Positions 26,377 through 35,125 of a stretch of 64,000 nucleotides of DNA are shown here, piece by piece; positions within the stretch are counted from its first letter, which is position 1; each line of letters opens with the position of its first letter. Under the pieces are notes generated by a model. It saw only the letters and a list, made by a program, of their open reading frames with translations, was not told the DNA's origin and did not search any database. Source of the DNA: Brooklawnia sp963780175 (GTDB lineage Bacteria; Actinomycetota; Actinomycetes; Propionibacteriales; Propionibacteriaceae); NCBI GenBank assembly GCA_963780175.1, contig CAWAAT010000003.1, positions 124,001-188,000 of the forward strand, read 5' to 3'. The position numbers were made by a program, and so were the translations under genes.

Positions 26377-26471
26377 AGCTGTTGCCGGGTTGCCAGCAGG
26401 TCATCCGGGTCTGCGGGACGCTGCCGCTATCCTGAGTCTGTTGCCGAACTGACGTCAACCGGAAGGTGGCC

Positions 26472-27194
26472 ATGCCCAGGGTCCTACTGATCATGCCCGC
26501 GTGGAATGAGGAGGAAGTCATCGGCTCCACCATCGCCGAGGTTCGCTCGCTGCTCCCCGGGATGGATGTGCTGGTGGTCAATGACGGCTCGACCGACAAC
26601 ACTGTCGCGGTTGCCGAGGCTGCCGGGGCGCGCGTGCTGAGCCTGCCCTACAACCTGGGTGTGGGTGGTGCGATGCGCGCCGGCTACACCTTCGCGAAGC
26701 GCTTCGACTATGACCAGGCGATCCAACTCGACGCCGACGGCCAGCACGACCCACGCAACGTGCCGCTCGTGCTGGCCGGTCTCGAACACGCCAATATCTC
26801 CATCGGTGCCCGATTCGCCGGACGCGGCGACTACGAGGTGAAGGGCCCCCGGAAGTGGGCGATGGGCATGCTCGCGACCATCGTCTCGGCGTTGGCAAAG
26901 ACGAAGTTGACCGACATCACCAGTGGTTTCAGGGCAGCCGATCGGGTGGCCATCGCCCAGTACGTCAAGCACTACCCCGTGGAGTACCTCGGTGACACCG
27001 TCGACTCGCTGGTGGTGGCGATCCGATCGGGGTTGAGCGTCACGCAGGTCCCCGTCGAGATGCGCCCCCGGCAGGCGGGCACGCCGTCCAACAACCCCTA
27101 CAAGGCGGCGGTCTACCTGCTGCGCTCGATGTTCTCGTTGCTGGTCGCCCTCACCCGGCGCCCGGTCAAGGTCAACCAGGAAGGCGACGAATGA
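26472..27194 (+). CDS. Family 2 glycosyltransferase, dolichol-phosphate mannosyltransferase-like
   Basis: 240 residues from the ATG at 26472 (GGAAGG at 26461-26466; a GTG at 26466 is too close to it). VLLIMPAWNEEEVIGSTI, VLVVNDGSTDNT, the metal site QLDADGQHDP and DITSGFRAADR match DPM1/ArnC-type polyprenyl-phosphate glycosyltransferases. It would load a sugar onto a lipid carrier for cell-envelope glycans. It overlaps the next gene, a DUF2304 membrane protein, a pairing commonly seen for such transferases. Confidence 0.88.
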   Translation: MPRVLLIMPAWNEEEVIGSTIAEVRSLLPGMDVLVVNDGSTDNTVAVAEAAGARVLSLPYNLGVGGAMRAGYTFAKRFDYDQAIQLDADGQHDPRNVPLVLAGLEHANISIGARFAGRGDYEVKGPRKWAMGMLATIVSALAKTKLTDITSGFRAADRVAIAQYVKHYPVEYLGDTVDSLVVAIRSGLSVTQVPVEMRPRQAGTPSNNPYKAAVYLLRSMFSLLVALTRRPVKVNQEGDE

Positions 27195-27631
27195 GCGGCA
27201 CGACATTCTTCTTGGTGGTTGCAGTCATCACTCTGGCCTTCCTGTTCAATCTGGTGCGTTCGCGCAGGCTGCGTGAGAAGTACGTGGCGTTGTGGATGCT
27301 GGTCGGCTTGATCATCATCGTGCTCACGCTGTTCCCCGATCTGCTGGGTTGGCTGGCCCGGATGGTGGGCGTGGCCGTGCCCTCCAACCTGCTGTTCTTC
27401 TTCGCGATCCTCCTGCTGCTGGGCGTCTGCCTCCAGCTGTCCCTGGAGATCTCGCTCGCTGAGGAGAAGTCCCGCACCCTCGCCGAGAATGTCGCCATCC
27501 TCAACCTGCAGGTGCGTGAGCTGGCTGGACGCGTCCCGAACGTCGGACCGGCGCAGATCGCCGCGCCCGAGGTGGTCGCCGAGCCTGTGCCGCCCACGAC
27601 GCAGCGAGAAGCCAACCCCCAGTCAAGCTGA
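27191..27631 (+). CDS. DUF2304 membrane protein
   Basis: 146 residues starting at an ATG that overlaps the glycosyltransferase stop (ATGA). Three hydrophobic helices (FFLVVAVITLAFLFNLV, ALWMLVGLIIIVLTLFP, NLLFFFAILLLLGVCLQ) precede a charged, coiled-coil-like stretch (LAEEKSRTLAENVAILNLQV) and a disordered tail. DUF2304 proteins usually travel with DPM1-like transferases and may anchor or regulate them. Confidence 0.88.
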   Translation: MSGTTFFLVVAVITLAFLFNLVRSRRLREKYVALWMLVGLIIIVLTLFPDLLGWLARMVGVAVPSNLLFFFAILLLLGVCLQLSLEISLAEEKSRTLAENVAILNLQVRELAGRVPNVGPAQIAAPEVVAEPVPPTTQREANPQSS

Positions 27632-27676
27632 ACCCGCCGCCGCGACCCCCCAACCGGGGGCCGACAGCACAACGAC

Positions 27677-27706
27677 AAGGACCCCGGCCGGTGGGCCGGG
27701 GTCCTT
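27677..27706. terminator. Bidirectional stem-loop terminator between DUF2304 and nhaD
   Basis: AAGGACCCCGGCC (27677-27689) pairs perfectly with GGCCGGGGTCCTT (27694-27706) around a 4-base loop. It sits between two convergent genes and can serve both strands. Confidence 0.85.
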
Positions 27707-27737
27707 GCACGATGACTCGACTCGACTGAGCCCTCGA

Positions 27738-29219
27738 TCACAGATCGACGGCATCACCCTTCTCGCGGGTGCGGGAGCCCACCAGGTTGTAGACCTCACG
27801 GGCAGCCTTGCGGTAGCGCGCCCACAGCAGCACGGACTGCCCGATGAGAGCCGCGGCGACCACCACACCCAGACCCTTGGCCCAGAGCGGCTCGGCCAGG
27901 AAGATGCAGACCATGGCCACCAGGGTCGGGACGAGGTAGCGAACGGTCCAGGCGATGTATCCGCCGAAGGACGGCATCTCGACGCCGCGGGACTCGGCGA
28001 CGGCCTTGACCATGAAGTTGGGGCCGTTGCCGATGTAGGTGATGGCGCCACAGGTCACGGAGCCGAGGCTGATCGCGGTGAGCCAGACGACTGGCACGTT
28101 GGTGGCGGCGACGCGAGCCATCTCGGGCATGACGGTCGGGTCGCTGCCGAGCGCGCGGGCCATCTCGAAGAACGTCGCGTAGGTGGGGGCGTTGTCGAGG
28201 AAGGCCGAGAGGGTGCCGCTGAAGACGAAGAAGGTGATGGTGTTGAGCGGCATCTGGTCGGCGACCTGACCGAGGAACACCAGGGCGGGGATCATCGTCA
28301 GGAAGATGCCGATGAAGATCACCGCGACCTCACGGATCGGGGCCCAGTTGAACTGGTTCAGCTCGAACCTGATCTCCCGGCTGCCGGTGAGGTACGATCC
28401 GGCCGCGGCCGTCAGGAAGACAAGCTCACGCCATGGCACGTATTGGTGCCAGGCGGCGTGGCCGGTCTCCATCGCGTGCAGGTCCAGGGACGGCACGAGG
28501 GCGACGGCGGCGATGACCATGGCGAACCACGCGAGGCTGGACAGGCCCACGATCTTGATGGGCTCGACGTGGGTGATGTCCAGAAGTCGGTCGGGGACCG
28601 TTTCGCGCGAGTAGGCCTTGGTGTCGATGGCGTAGTAGATGATCAGCAGCATGGCGTTGATGAATGCCCACATCGGCAGCAGGCTGAAGGTCCAGGTGAA
28701 CGGCACGCCGCGCAGGAAGCCCATGAACAGTGGGGGATCGCCCAGCGGGGTGAGCATGCCACCGTTGTTGGCGACGACCAGGATGGTGAAGATGACCGTG
28801 TGAACCTTGTGCTTGCGCTCCTGGTTGATGTTCAGCAGGGGCCGGATGAGCAGCATCGCCGCGCCCGTCGTGCCGATGAACGAGGCGATCACGGCACCAA
28901 TGGCCAGCACGACCGTGTTGTTGCGGGGCGTGGCCCTGATGTCACCCTTCATGAAGAGGCCGCCGGACACGACGAACAGCGCGAACAGCAGCAGGATGAA
29001 CTGGCCGTACTCGACGACCGCGTGGAACACGCGCGTCCAGTTCAACAGGAAACCCACCCAGACGGCCACCGGGACGCCCAGCCCCAGGGCGATTCCCAGC
29101 TGGAACTTCCAGTTCTCCCAGCGGTGCGCAGTCGCGGGGATCAGCGGCATCAAGGCGATGCACAGCAACATCACGGCAAAGGGGATGATTCCCCACCAGG
29201 GAACGACGGCTTCCATCAT
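27738..29219 (-). CDS. nhaD: NhaD-type sodium:proton antiporter (ion transporter superfamily)
   Basis: 493 residues with about twelve membrane helices. Repeated half-sites AMLLIRPLLNINQER, VVANNGGMLTPLGDPPLFMG, and in the second half FLDNAPTYATFFE and AITYIGNGPNFMVKAVAE are typical of NhaD antiporters. It exchanges Na+ for H+ across the cytoplasmic membrane. Monocistronic, with a terminator downstream at 27677-27706. Related arsenite or citrate carriers share the fold, but the TPLGDPPL and GNGPNFMVK motifs favour NhaD. Confidence 0.88.
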   Translation of the reverse strand: MMEAVVPWWGIIPFAVMLLCIALMPLIPATAHRWENWKFQLGIALGLGVPVAVWVGFLLNWTRVFHAVVEYGQFILLLFALFVVSGGLFMKGDIRATPRNNTVVLAIGAVIASFIGTTGAAMLLIRPLLNINQERKHKVHTVIFTILVVANNGGMLTPLGDPPLFMGFLRGVPFTWTFSLLPMWAFINAMLLIIYYAIDTKAYSRETVPDRLLDITHVEPIKIVGLSSLAWFAMVIAAVALVPSLDLHAMETGHAAWHQYVPWRELVFLTAAAGSYLTGSREIRFELNQFNWAPIREVAVIFIGIFLTMIPALVFLGQVADQMPLNTITFFVFSGTLSAFLDNAPTYATFFEMARALGSDPTVMPEMARVAATNVPVVWLTAISLGSVTCGAITYIGNGPNFMVKAVAESRGVEMPSFGGYIAWTVRYLVPTLVAMVCIFLAEPLWAKGLGVVVAAALIGQSVLLWARYRKAAREVYNLVGSRTREKGDAVDL

Positions 29220-29302
29220 TGGCTCCCACCTTCGCGACGACAGTGTCGAAACACACCCATGCTAACTGGAGGATGTGCCGTTGGCTGAACCGGACCCTGA
29301 GC

Positions 29303-29339
29303 TGTGGACAACAAGGAGAGTCATCACCGGTTGTCCACA
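29303..29339. promoter_or_regulatory. Two convergent consensus DnaA boxes upstream of the tad operon
   Basis: TGTGGACAA (29303-29311) and TTGTCCACA (29331-29339) are exact inverted copies of the actinobacterial DnaA box. They lie in the 219-bp gap between the divergent nhaD gene and the first tad gene, 100 bp before its ATG. A degenerate third half, CGTCCACACC, follows. Whether DnaA binds is untested. Confidence 0.5.
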
Positions 29340-29438
29340 GGCCCGTCCACACCTGTTTGTCGGTCGCGGCCGCAACGTCATATAGTGCTCGTGCTGCATC
29401 ACCCCCCGTACCCCCCGGCAGCGAAAGAAGGCCACGCC

Positions 29439-30092
29439 ATGCGCGCGTCCCCACCCACCCCGGCTGCGCCAGTACCGGCCCAGCGTCCCGCCGCCGTGCA
29501 GTTGCGCGCACGGCGCGGCACCAGACTGATAGTGCTCGGCGTCCTCTGCTGCTGTGTGGGCAGCCTGGGGATGGCCTGGGCGTGGACCAGCGCCCAGGAC
29601 TCACAGACGGTGGTCCTGATGGCCGCGAGCGTCTCTCGTGGTGAGCAGATCGAGGCGTCCGACCTGACGAGCACCACGCTGGGACGCGCCCAAGGTGTCT
29701 CGGTGCTGCCGGTCGACCAGGCGTCCACCCTTGTCGGGCAGTTCGCCCGGATCGACCTGCCGGCCGGCTCGTTGCCTGGGTCGACCTCGGTGGGACCGCA
29801 GGTGGTGCCGCCGGGCACCGCGCACGTCGGTCTCCGGTTGTCCGCCGGACGTCTGCCGGCTCAGTCGCTTCCGTCCGGTTGCCGCATCAGCCTGGTGGCT
29901 GTTCCCTCAGCGATGGACAACGACCGCAGCGCCGGGGCTCAATATGAGGCGTGGGTCGTGGCGCCACCGGTCCCCACCACCGACGGGTCGGGATGGCTGA
30001 TCGACGTCCAGGTGGACGAGGCCTCTGCCGCCGCGGTCGCGGCGCTGGCGTCCGCAGAACGCATCGCCGTGGTGCGCAGGGCGGACGGCTGA
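29439..30092 (+). CDS. SAF-domain protein of the Tad pilus locus (CpaB/RcpC-like)
   Basis: 217 residues from the ATG at 29439. A basic N-terminus, one membrane helix (LIVLGVLCCCVGSLGMAWAW, about residues 29-48), then a SAF domain (VVLMAASVSRGEQIEASDLT, ARIDLPAGSLPGSTSVG). CpaB/RcpC proteins join cytoplasmic-membrane assembly to the outer part of the Flp pilus machine. First gene of the tad operon; the next gene starts inside its stop (TGATG). Shorter than Gram-negative CpaB, as expected without an outer membrane. Confidence 0.8.
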   Translation: MRASPPTPAAPVPAQRPAAVQLRARRGTRLIVLGVLCCCVGSLGMAWAWTSAQDSQTVVLMAASVSRGEQIEASDLTSTTLGRAQGVSVLPVDQASTLVGQFARIDLPAGSLPGSTSVGPQVVPPGTAHVGLRLSAGRLPAQSLPSGCRISLVAVPSAMDNDRSAGAQYEAWVVAPPVPTTDGSGWLIDVQVDEASAAAVAALASAERIAVVRRADG

Positions 30093-30850
30093 TGGCGATC
30101 ATCGCACTCGTCTCGGCGGGGGGCTCGCCCGGCGTGACGACCACCGCCTTGGGCCTGGCGCTCTCCTGGCCGCGAGATGTGGTGCTGGCCGACTGTGACC
30201 GGCATCCCAGCCAGGCGGTGCTGGCCGGGTACCTGCGTGGGTTGCCCGCAGTCGGACGCGGGCTTCCCACGCTGGCCCAGGGTTATCGGGCACAGGAGGC
30301 GGGCACGACTCAGCTGCTGATGGACCTGACCCTTCCCCTGGACGAGGACCCAGCCCGCGCGCGCCGCTTCCTGCCAGGTTTCACCCATCCGGGGTCGGCG
30401 TTGTTGTTCGAAAGGTTCTGGCCGAGGCTGGCCGCTCAGTTGGCTGACCTGCAGGCGCTCAACACGGACGTCATCGTCGACTGTGGACGACTCGACGCCG
30501 ACGGCCTGCCCGACGCGCTGGCTGAGCGGGCCCACACGGTCCTGGTGCTGACCCGCTCTGGGCTGCCGGGCCTCGCGTCCCTGCGATTGTTCCTGCCTGA
30601 TCTGGTCGACGGCCTGGCAGGGCATGGCGCCCGGCCGGGTCTCGTGGTGATCGGTGGTGGGCGGCCCTACTCGGCCTCCGAGATCGTCGACCAACTCGAC
30701 GTGCCGTTGGCCGCCGATCTGCCGTGGGACCCCGCCACCGCCGCCGTGCTCAGCGACGGCGACCCGATGCCACGGGCGTTCGCCGACCGGCCGTTGTGGC
30801 GTCGCTGCCACGCGTTGGCGACCCACCTTGCAGCAGTGGTGCCCGCATGA
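30092..30850 (+). CDS. tadZ: TadZ/CpaE-like ParA-family ATPase
   Basis: 252 residues. The N-terminal IIALVSAGGSPGVTTTALGLAL occupies the place of a ParA-type Walker A, but both signature lysines (KGGxGKT) are missing. DVVLADCDRHP and TDVIVDCGRLDAD fit the switch regions, and HTVLVLTRSGLPGL the later strand. TadZ localises the pilus machine to a cell pole. Flanked by 1-bp and 4-bp overlaps with the SAF protein and TadA. Nucleotide binding may be weak or absent. Confidence 0.75.
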   Translation: MAIIALVSAGGSPGVTTTALGLALSWPRDVVLADCDRHPSQAVLAGYLRGLPAVGRGLPTLAQGYRAQEAGTTQLLMDLTLPLDEDPARARRFLPGFTHPGSALLFERFWPRLAAQLADLQALNTDVIVDCGRLDADGLPDALAERAHTVLVLTRSGLPGLASLRLFLPDLVDGLAGHGARPGLVVIGGGRPYSASEIVDQLDVPLAADLPWDPATAAVLSDGDPMPRAFADRPLWRRCHALATHLAAVVPA

Positions 30851-32286
30851 GTCCGCGTCCCGCCGCCGAGTTGCCGCGCGTCATGCTGTCCGATGCGCTG
30901 TCCGCACTGTTGCCGCGTTCGCTGCCCCCCGAACCCGACCACGAGCCGGTCGTCCAGCGTCGGGCCAGGCGCGAGTCGCGCCACGAGGTTGACTGGCACG
31001 TGGTGGTGCAATTGCGACGTCAGGCCTCCGAGCAGATCACCGAGATCTCCCAGCACTGGGCAACCGAGCACGGCCGCCCCATGCCGGTCGAGGACCGGCG
31101 GATGATGGGCCGCTCCGTGATCCGCACGGTGGTCAGAGAGCACGCCCAACGGCTCAGCCAGCAGGGCGAGCAATTGTGGGCGCTCTCGCTCGAACAGGCC
31201 TACGCCACCGCGGTTGAGGACGCCATCTTCGGGTACGGACGACTGCAGCCGCTCTTCCAGATCGCCACGGCCGAGAACATCGAGATCCACGGCTGGGACT
31301 CGGTCGTCGTCCAGCACGGCGACGGACGCCGCGAGCCCCATCCGCCGGTCGCAGACTCCGATGAGGAACTGGTCGAGGCCATCCGCTTCCTCGGGGCGAG
31401 CACAAATCCAGCCCGGCCGTTCGACGACGCGCACCCGATGATGACGCTCGCCCTGGGCGACCGGTTCCGACTGCACGCCATCGGGTTCGGGCTCAGCTAC
31501 CGCCCGGCGATCGTCATCCGTCAGCACCTGCTCACCGACGTGAGCCTGCGGCAGTTGGCCGATGGCGGCATGCTGCCCCCGAATGTCGCCGACCTGCTCG
31601 CTGAGTGCGTGCTGGCCCGCAAGTCGATCGTCATCTCGGGTGATCAAGGTGCGGGCAAGACCACCCTGTTGCGCGCCCTCGTCGCGGCGGTTCCGCCCGG
31701 TGAGCGGATCGGGACCTTGGAGACCGACTACGAACTGCTCACCCACCTGCTTCCGAACCGACGCAACATGGTGGCCCTGCAGGCCAGGGTAGGCCTCGGC
31801 GAATACCGCGACGGGCGCAGCCTGGGCGAATTCAGCGTCGCCGATCTCATCCCGGAGGCCCTGCGCCAGAACCTGTCCCGACTGATCGTCGGAGAGGTTC
31901 GGGGAGCCGAGGCCGGGGCGATGTTCGAGGCCATGCAGTCCGGCGCGGGGACCATGAGCACGACCCACTCGCACTCCGCGGCCTCCACCATGGACAGGCT
32001 GGCTGCGCGCGTTGCCCAGGGCGGGGTTCTCAGTGCCGCCGAGGCCTATCGCCAGATCGCGCTCAACCTCCACCTGCTCATCCACGTCCGGCTGGTCGAC
32101 GACACCTGGCGCGGGGGAGTGCGTCGCAGGTTCATCAGTGAGATCCGCGAACTGACGGGAGCAGTCGAGAACGGCCGGCCGGTCACCCACCTTGCCTACG
32201 CGGCCGATTCCCGGGGACGCGTCCTCGACTTCCAACCAAGCGCCGGCCTGATGGCGGAACTGCGAGCCGTGCGGGAGTGGTCATGA
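30847..32286 (+). CDS. tadA: Tad pilus assembly ATPase TadA/CpaF
   Basis: 479 residues from an ATG overlapping the tadZ stop. Secretion-ATPase features: GYGRLQPLF with ENIEIHGWD in the N-terminal domain, Walker A SGDQGAGKTTLLRAL, Asp-box LETDYEL, Walker B NLSRLIVGEVRGAEAG, and a His-rich TMSTTHSHSA. It hydrolyses ATP at the inner face of the membrane to drive pilin assembly through TadB and TadC. The CpaF-like call is firm. Confidence 0.93.
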   Translation: MSPRPAAELPRVMLSDALSALLPRSLPPEPDHEPVVQRRARRESRHEVDWHVVVQLRRQASEQITEISQHWATEHGRPMPVEDRRMMGRSVIRTVVREHAQRLSQQGEQLWALSLEQAYATAVEDAIFGYGRLQPLFQIATAENIEIHGWDSVVVQHGDGRREPHPPVADSDEELVEAIRFLGASTNPARPFDDAHPMMTLALGDRFRLHAIGFGLSYRPAIVIRQHLLTDVSLRQLADGGMLPPNVADLLAECVLARKSIVISGDQGAGKTTLLRALVAAVPPGERIGTLETDYELLTHLLPNRRNMVALQARVGLGEYRDGRSLGEFSVADLIPEALRQNLSRLIVGEVRGAEAGAMFEAMQSGAGTMSTTHSHSAASTMDRLAARVAQGGVLSAAEAYRQIALNLHLLIHVRLVDDTWRGGVRRRFISEIRELTGAVENGRPVTHLAYAADSRGRVLDFQPSAGLMAELRAVREWS

Positions 32287-33140
32287 CCGCCGTGGTGTCC
32301 GGTGCGGCAGCGATGGCCATTGCGGGGCTCTTCCTGCTTCTCGCCGGGGGGCTGACCGACGCCCAGCCCTACCGGCGGGCAACAGCCCCCATCGGAATCT
32401 GGCGCGGGTGGTCCACCCAGGTGCGCCTGAGGGTGAGTGTCGGGGCGGCGGCTGGTCTGGTGACGACGCTGTTCACGGGTTTCGTGCCGGCGTTGGCGCT
32501 CGTCCCGGCGCTGGTGGTCGTGCTGCCCGTTCTGCTGCGAGACCAGCCGCAGCCCGAGATCGGCCTGCTGGAGGCCCTGGACCGTTGGGTGAGGCTGCTC
32601 GGCGCGTCCGTGCGAACCGGCAAGTCGATCGCAGACGCCGTCCGGTCGACCAGCGGGCAGGCGCCCGCCCTGATAGCCGGGCAGGTTCGTGGGCTGATCG
32701 ACAGGTTGGAGGCTCGCTGGACCTTGTCTGCTGCGCTGCAACAGATGGCCGACGAGGTCGACAGCGCGGATGCCGACGCCGTGCTCGCTGCGCTGATGTT
32801 GGTTGGGGAACGCGGGGGAGTGGGTGCGTCGGCGACGCTGGGTGCACTGAGCGACAGTCTCCAGGACCGATTGCGGGCGATCCGCGAGATAGCTGCCGAA
32901 CGAGCCAAACCCCAGGTCGTGGTTCGACAGGTGACCATGATCACCCTGGTGGCGGTGACGGCCGGTCTGCTGGTTTCGCCGAGCTACTTCGCGCCTTTCC
33001 GCACGCCGCTCGGACAACTGCTCATGACTGTGCTCGGGGCTGGGTACCTGGGTTCTCTGGTGGCCCTGAAGCGCCTCGCCAGCCCGCGGCGACGGGAGAG
33101 AATCCTCATCCGCTCGGTGGCGGAGGTCGTCGATGCCTGA
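32283..33140 (+). CDS. tadB: Tad pilus membrane protein TadB
   Basis: 285 residues, ATG overlapping the tadA stop. Two N-terminal and two C-terminal membrane helices flank a cytoplasmic T2SSF domain: LEALDRWVRLLGASVRTGKSIADAV and LMLVGERGGVGASATLGALSD. It forms the inner-membrane platform of the pilus with TadC, which starts 8 bp before its stop codon ends. Confidence 0.9.
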   Translation: MTAVVSGAAAMAIAGLFLLLAGGLTDAQPYRRATAPIGIWRGWSTQVRLRVSVGAAAGLVTTLFTGFVPALALVPALVVVLPVLLRDQPQPEIGLLEALDRWVRLLGASVRTGKSIADAVRSTSGQAPALIAGQVRGLIDRLEARWTLSAALQQMADEVDSADADAVLAALMLVGERGGVGASATLGALSDSLQDRLRAIREIAAERAKPQVVVRQVTMITLVAVTAGLLVSPSYFAPFRTPLGQLLMTVLGAGYLGSLVALKRLASPRRRERILIRSVAEVVDA

Positions 33141-34044
33141 TCCGCTGCTGGCTTCCGCGATTCTTGCCGCGGCCCTGGTAGCCGGTGGGTCATGGGCGGT
33201 GATCTGCGGGCTGATCCCCCGACACGTGCGCTTGTCGGACGCGTTCGCGGGCCTGTCGGACGACCCGTGGGTGGCATCGGCCGAGGCAGGCCCGATGGTG
33301 GTGGCCGACGCGACATCAAGGCTTGAACACCTCGGGGCGTGGGTCTACCAGTACGGCCGACTGCGACTGCCCGCCCAGACCGAACGAGCCTTGACCCTGC
33401 AGGGCCGCTCGATCGGCGACTTCGTCGTCAACAAACTGGTCCTCGCCGTCGGGGGCCTGGTCATGCCCAGTCTGGTGGCGTTGGCCCTCAGGCCGCTGAC
33501 CGGAACCTTGGGCAGCTTTCCGCTGGGGGTGGGACTGGTGTGCGCGCTGGCCGGCTGGTTCTGGCCCAACCTTGCGATCCGTAACCATCAACAGCAGACC
33601 AGTGCGGATGCCGAGGAGGCACTCAACACCTTCTTCGACCTCGTGGTGCTCGAGAGGCTGGCCAACAAGTCCGCCATCCAGTCCCTGGAGGCGGCCGCTC
33701 GACTGTCGGACGCGCCAGTCTTCGTCCGGCTGCGTGGCGCCCTGGAACAGGCTCGTCTCGAACAGCGGGCGCCCTGGCCAGACCTCCAACGGCTGGCGCG
33801 TGACCTCGACCTGTCGCCGATTGCCGACATGGCCGACGTGATGAGGTTGGACGACCAGGGCGCCGCACTGGCGGACGTGCTGACCTCCCGTGTCAAGGAA
33901 CTCCGTGACGCCCACCTCAACCGTGAGCGCACCCGAGCCCATCAGGACAGCGAACGGATGACCATCTGGATGACGATCCCCGTGATCGTGTTCGCGCTGG
34001 TCTACCTCACCCCGCCCCTCTTGACCATCGCCGGAGTCGGGTGA
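33133..34044 (+). CDS. tadC: Tad pilus membrane protein TadC
   Basis: 303 residues, overlapping tadB by 8 bp. One membrane helix at the N-terminus, two in the middle (LVLAVGGLVMPSLVALALR, FPLGVGLVCALAGWFWPNL) and one at the end. The T2SSF-like domain includes ADAEEALNTFFDLVVLERLANKSAIQSL and VKELRDAHLNRERTRAHQDSERM. Second half of the membrane platform. Confidence 0.9.
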   Translation: MPDPLLASAILAAALVAGGSWAVICGLIPRHVRLSDAFAGLSDDPWVASAEAGPMVVADATSRLEHLGAWVYQYGRLRLPAQTERALTLQGRSIGDFVVNKLVLAVGGLVMPSLVALALRPLTGTLGSFPLGVGLVCALAGWFWPNLAIRNHQQQTSADAEEALNTFFDLVVLERLANKSAIQSLEAAARLSDAPVFVRLRGALEQARLEQRAPWPDLQRLARDLDLSPIADMADVMRLDDQGAALADVLTSRVKELRDAHLNRERTRAHQDSERMTIWMTIPVIVFALVYLTPPLLTIAGVG

Positions 34045-34098
34045 CCCGGGCGATGGTCAGCAACCCGAACAGTTCCACCCCAACCCCAAGGAGACACC

Positions 34099-34302
34099 AT
34101 GATCCAGTCCACTCGCCGGGCGCTGAACTCGCTGGTCGGCACCCTTGCCATCTGGCAGGTGCAGACGGCCCGCAGGGATGATCGTGGACTTTCCCAGTCA
34201 ACCGAGAACGCCGTCCTGCTGACCGGGGCGGTGACCATCGCGCTGAGCGTCATCGCTCTGGTGGGTGGCTACGTCGCTCGCCGGCTCGGCGAACTCGCCT
34301 GA
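34099..34302 (+). CDS. Flp-like pilin candidate, 67 residues
   Basis: A short protein behind AAGGAGA (34089-34095). A basic leader of about 29 residues ends at DRG, followed by LSQSTENAVLLTGAVTIALS, with a Glu six residues after the Gly, then a single hydrophobic helix and YVARRLGELA. This layout (basic leader, Gly, Glu, helix) is that of Flp pilins cut by a prepilin peptidase. No tadV peptidase gene is present in the window. The most abundant pilus subunit if correct. Confidence 0.7.
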   Translation: MIQSTRRALNSLVGTLAIWQVQTARRDDRGLSQSTENAVLLTGAVTIALSVIALVGGYVARRLGELA

Positions 34303-34316
34303 TCCTCGACACTCTT

Positions 34317-34682
34317 GTGTCCAGTCGATCCCCCGAACGCGGGCTGGTCGAGTCCACCCAGTGGGCCGTGCTGATCCCGCTGCTCATGGTCACGCTGTTC
34401 GCGGTGGTGCAGACCAGCCTCTGGTTCGCAGGCCGTGCGGTGGCCCAGCAAGCGGCCATGGCTGCCGCCGAGCACGCCGCCTTCGCAGGTGGCGGCTCAG
34501 ACGACCCGGTTGGGTTGGCGTCCGGCGTCGCCGCTCGCGGCGGGCTGCGCGATGTGCAGGTGGACGTCAGCGACACGGGTGCCGGCGTCCGGGTCAGCAT
34601 CACAGCCCAGGTTCCGACTGTCGTGCCGGGGGACTGGTCGGTCGTGCAGGCCTCCGCCCACCGGGTGAAGGAGCAGGGCTGA
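34317..34682 (+). CDS. TadE-like pseudopilin
   Basis: 121 residues from a GTG at 34317, 14 bp after the pilin gene. SPERGLVESTQWAVLIPLLM has a Gly processing site followed by a hydrophobic helix, then a small Ala/Gly-rich outer domain. Minor pseudopilins of this type prime or modify the Flp pilus. The stop overlaps the next ATG (TGATG). Confidence 0.7.
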   Translation: MSSRSPERGLVESTQWAVLIPLLMVTLFAVVQTSLWFAGRAVAQQAAMAAAEHAAFAGGGSDDPVGLASGVAARGGLRDVQVDVSDTGAGVRVSITAQVPTVVPGDWSVVQASAHRVKEQG

Positions 34683-35125
34683 TGACCGGGCGGCAGGTCA
34701 GGTGGCATTCCCACCGGGGCGCCGCGGCAGTGGAGGTCACCCTGCTTGTGCCGTTGCTGTGCGTGCTGCTGGCCGGCCTGGCGGGCGGGGCACGGATCGG
34801 CTGGGCCCGCGCCCAGGTGGTCGAGGCAGCCGCAGCCGGGGCCAGGGCGGCAACCATCGGCAGTTCGGCCAGCGCAGCCCTTCACCAGTCGACCGTTGCC
34901 GTGCACTCCGACCTCGCGACGGCGGGGGTGCGCTGCGAGGGACTCCAGGTCGACGTGGACACGGCGGCGTTCGCCAACCCGCCCGGCGTTGCGGGCCGTG
35001 TCACCACGAAGATCAGCTGTCTGCTCAGCCTGTCCGACGTCCTTGCCCCCGGGCTGCCGGGCACGGTCACCATCACCTCCTCGGCCAGCGAGCCGCTCGA
35101 CACCTTCCGGGAGCGCAGACCATGA
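34682..35125 (+). CDS. TadE family pseudopilin
   Basis: 147 residues. SHRGAAAVEVTLLVPLLCVLL is the canonical TadE motif: Gly cleavage site, Glu at +5 and a hydrophobic helix. The outer part has two cysteines (RCEGLQVDV and ISCLLSL) that could form a disulphide. Overlaps the following LysM-BTAD gene by 4 bp. Confidence 0.8.
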   Translation: MTGRQVRWHSHRGAAAVEVTLLVPLLCVLLAGLAGGARIGWARAQVVEAAAAGARAATIGSSASAALHQSTVAVHSDLATAGVRCEGLQVDVDTAAFANPPGVAGRVTTKISCLLSLSDVLAPGLPGTVTITSSASEPLDTFRERRP

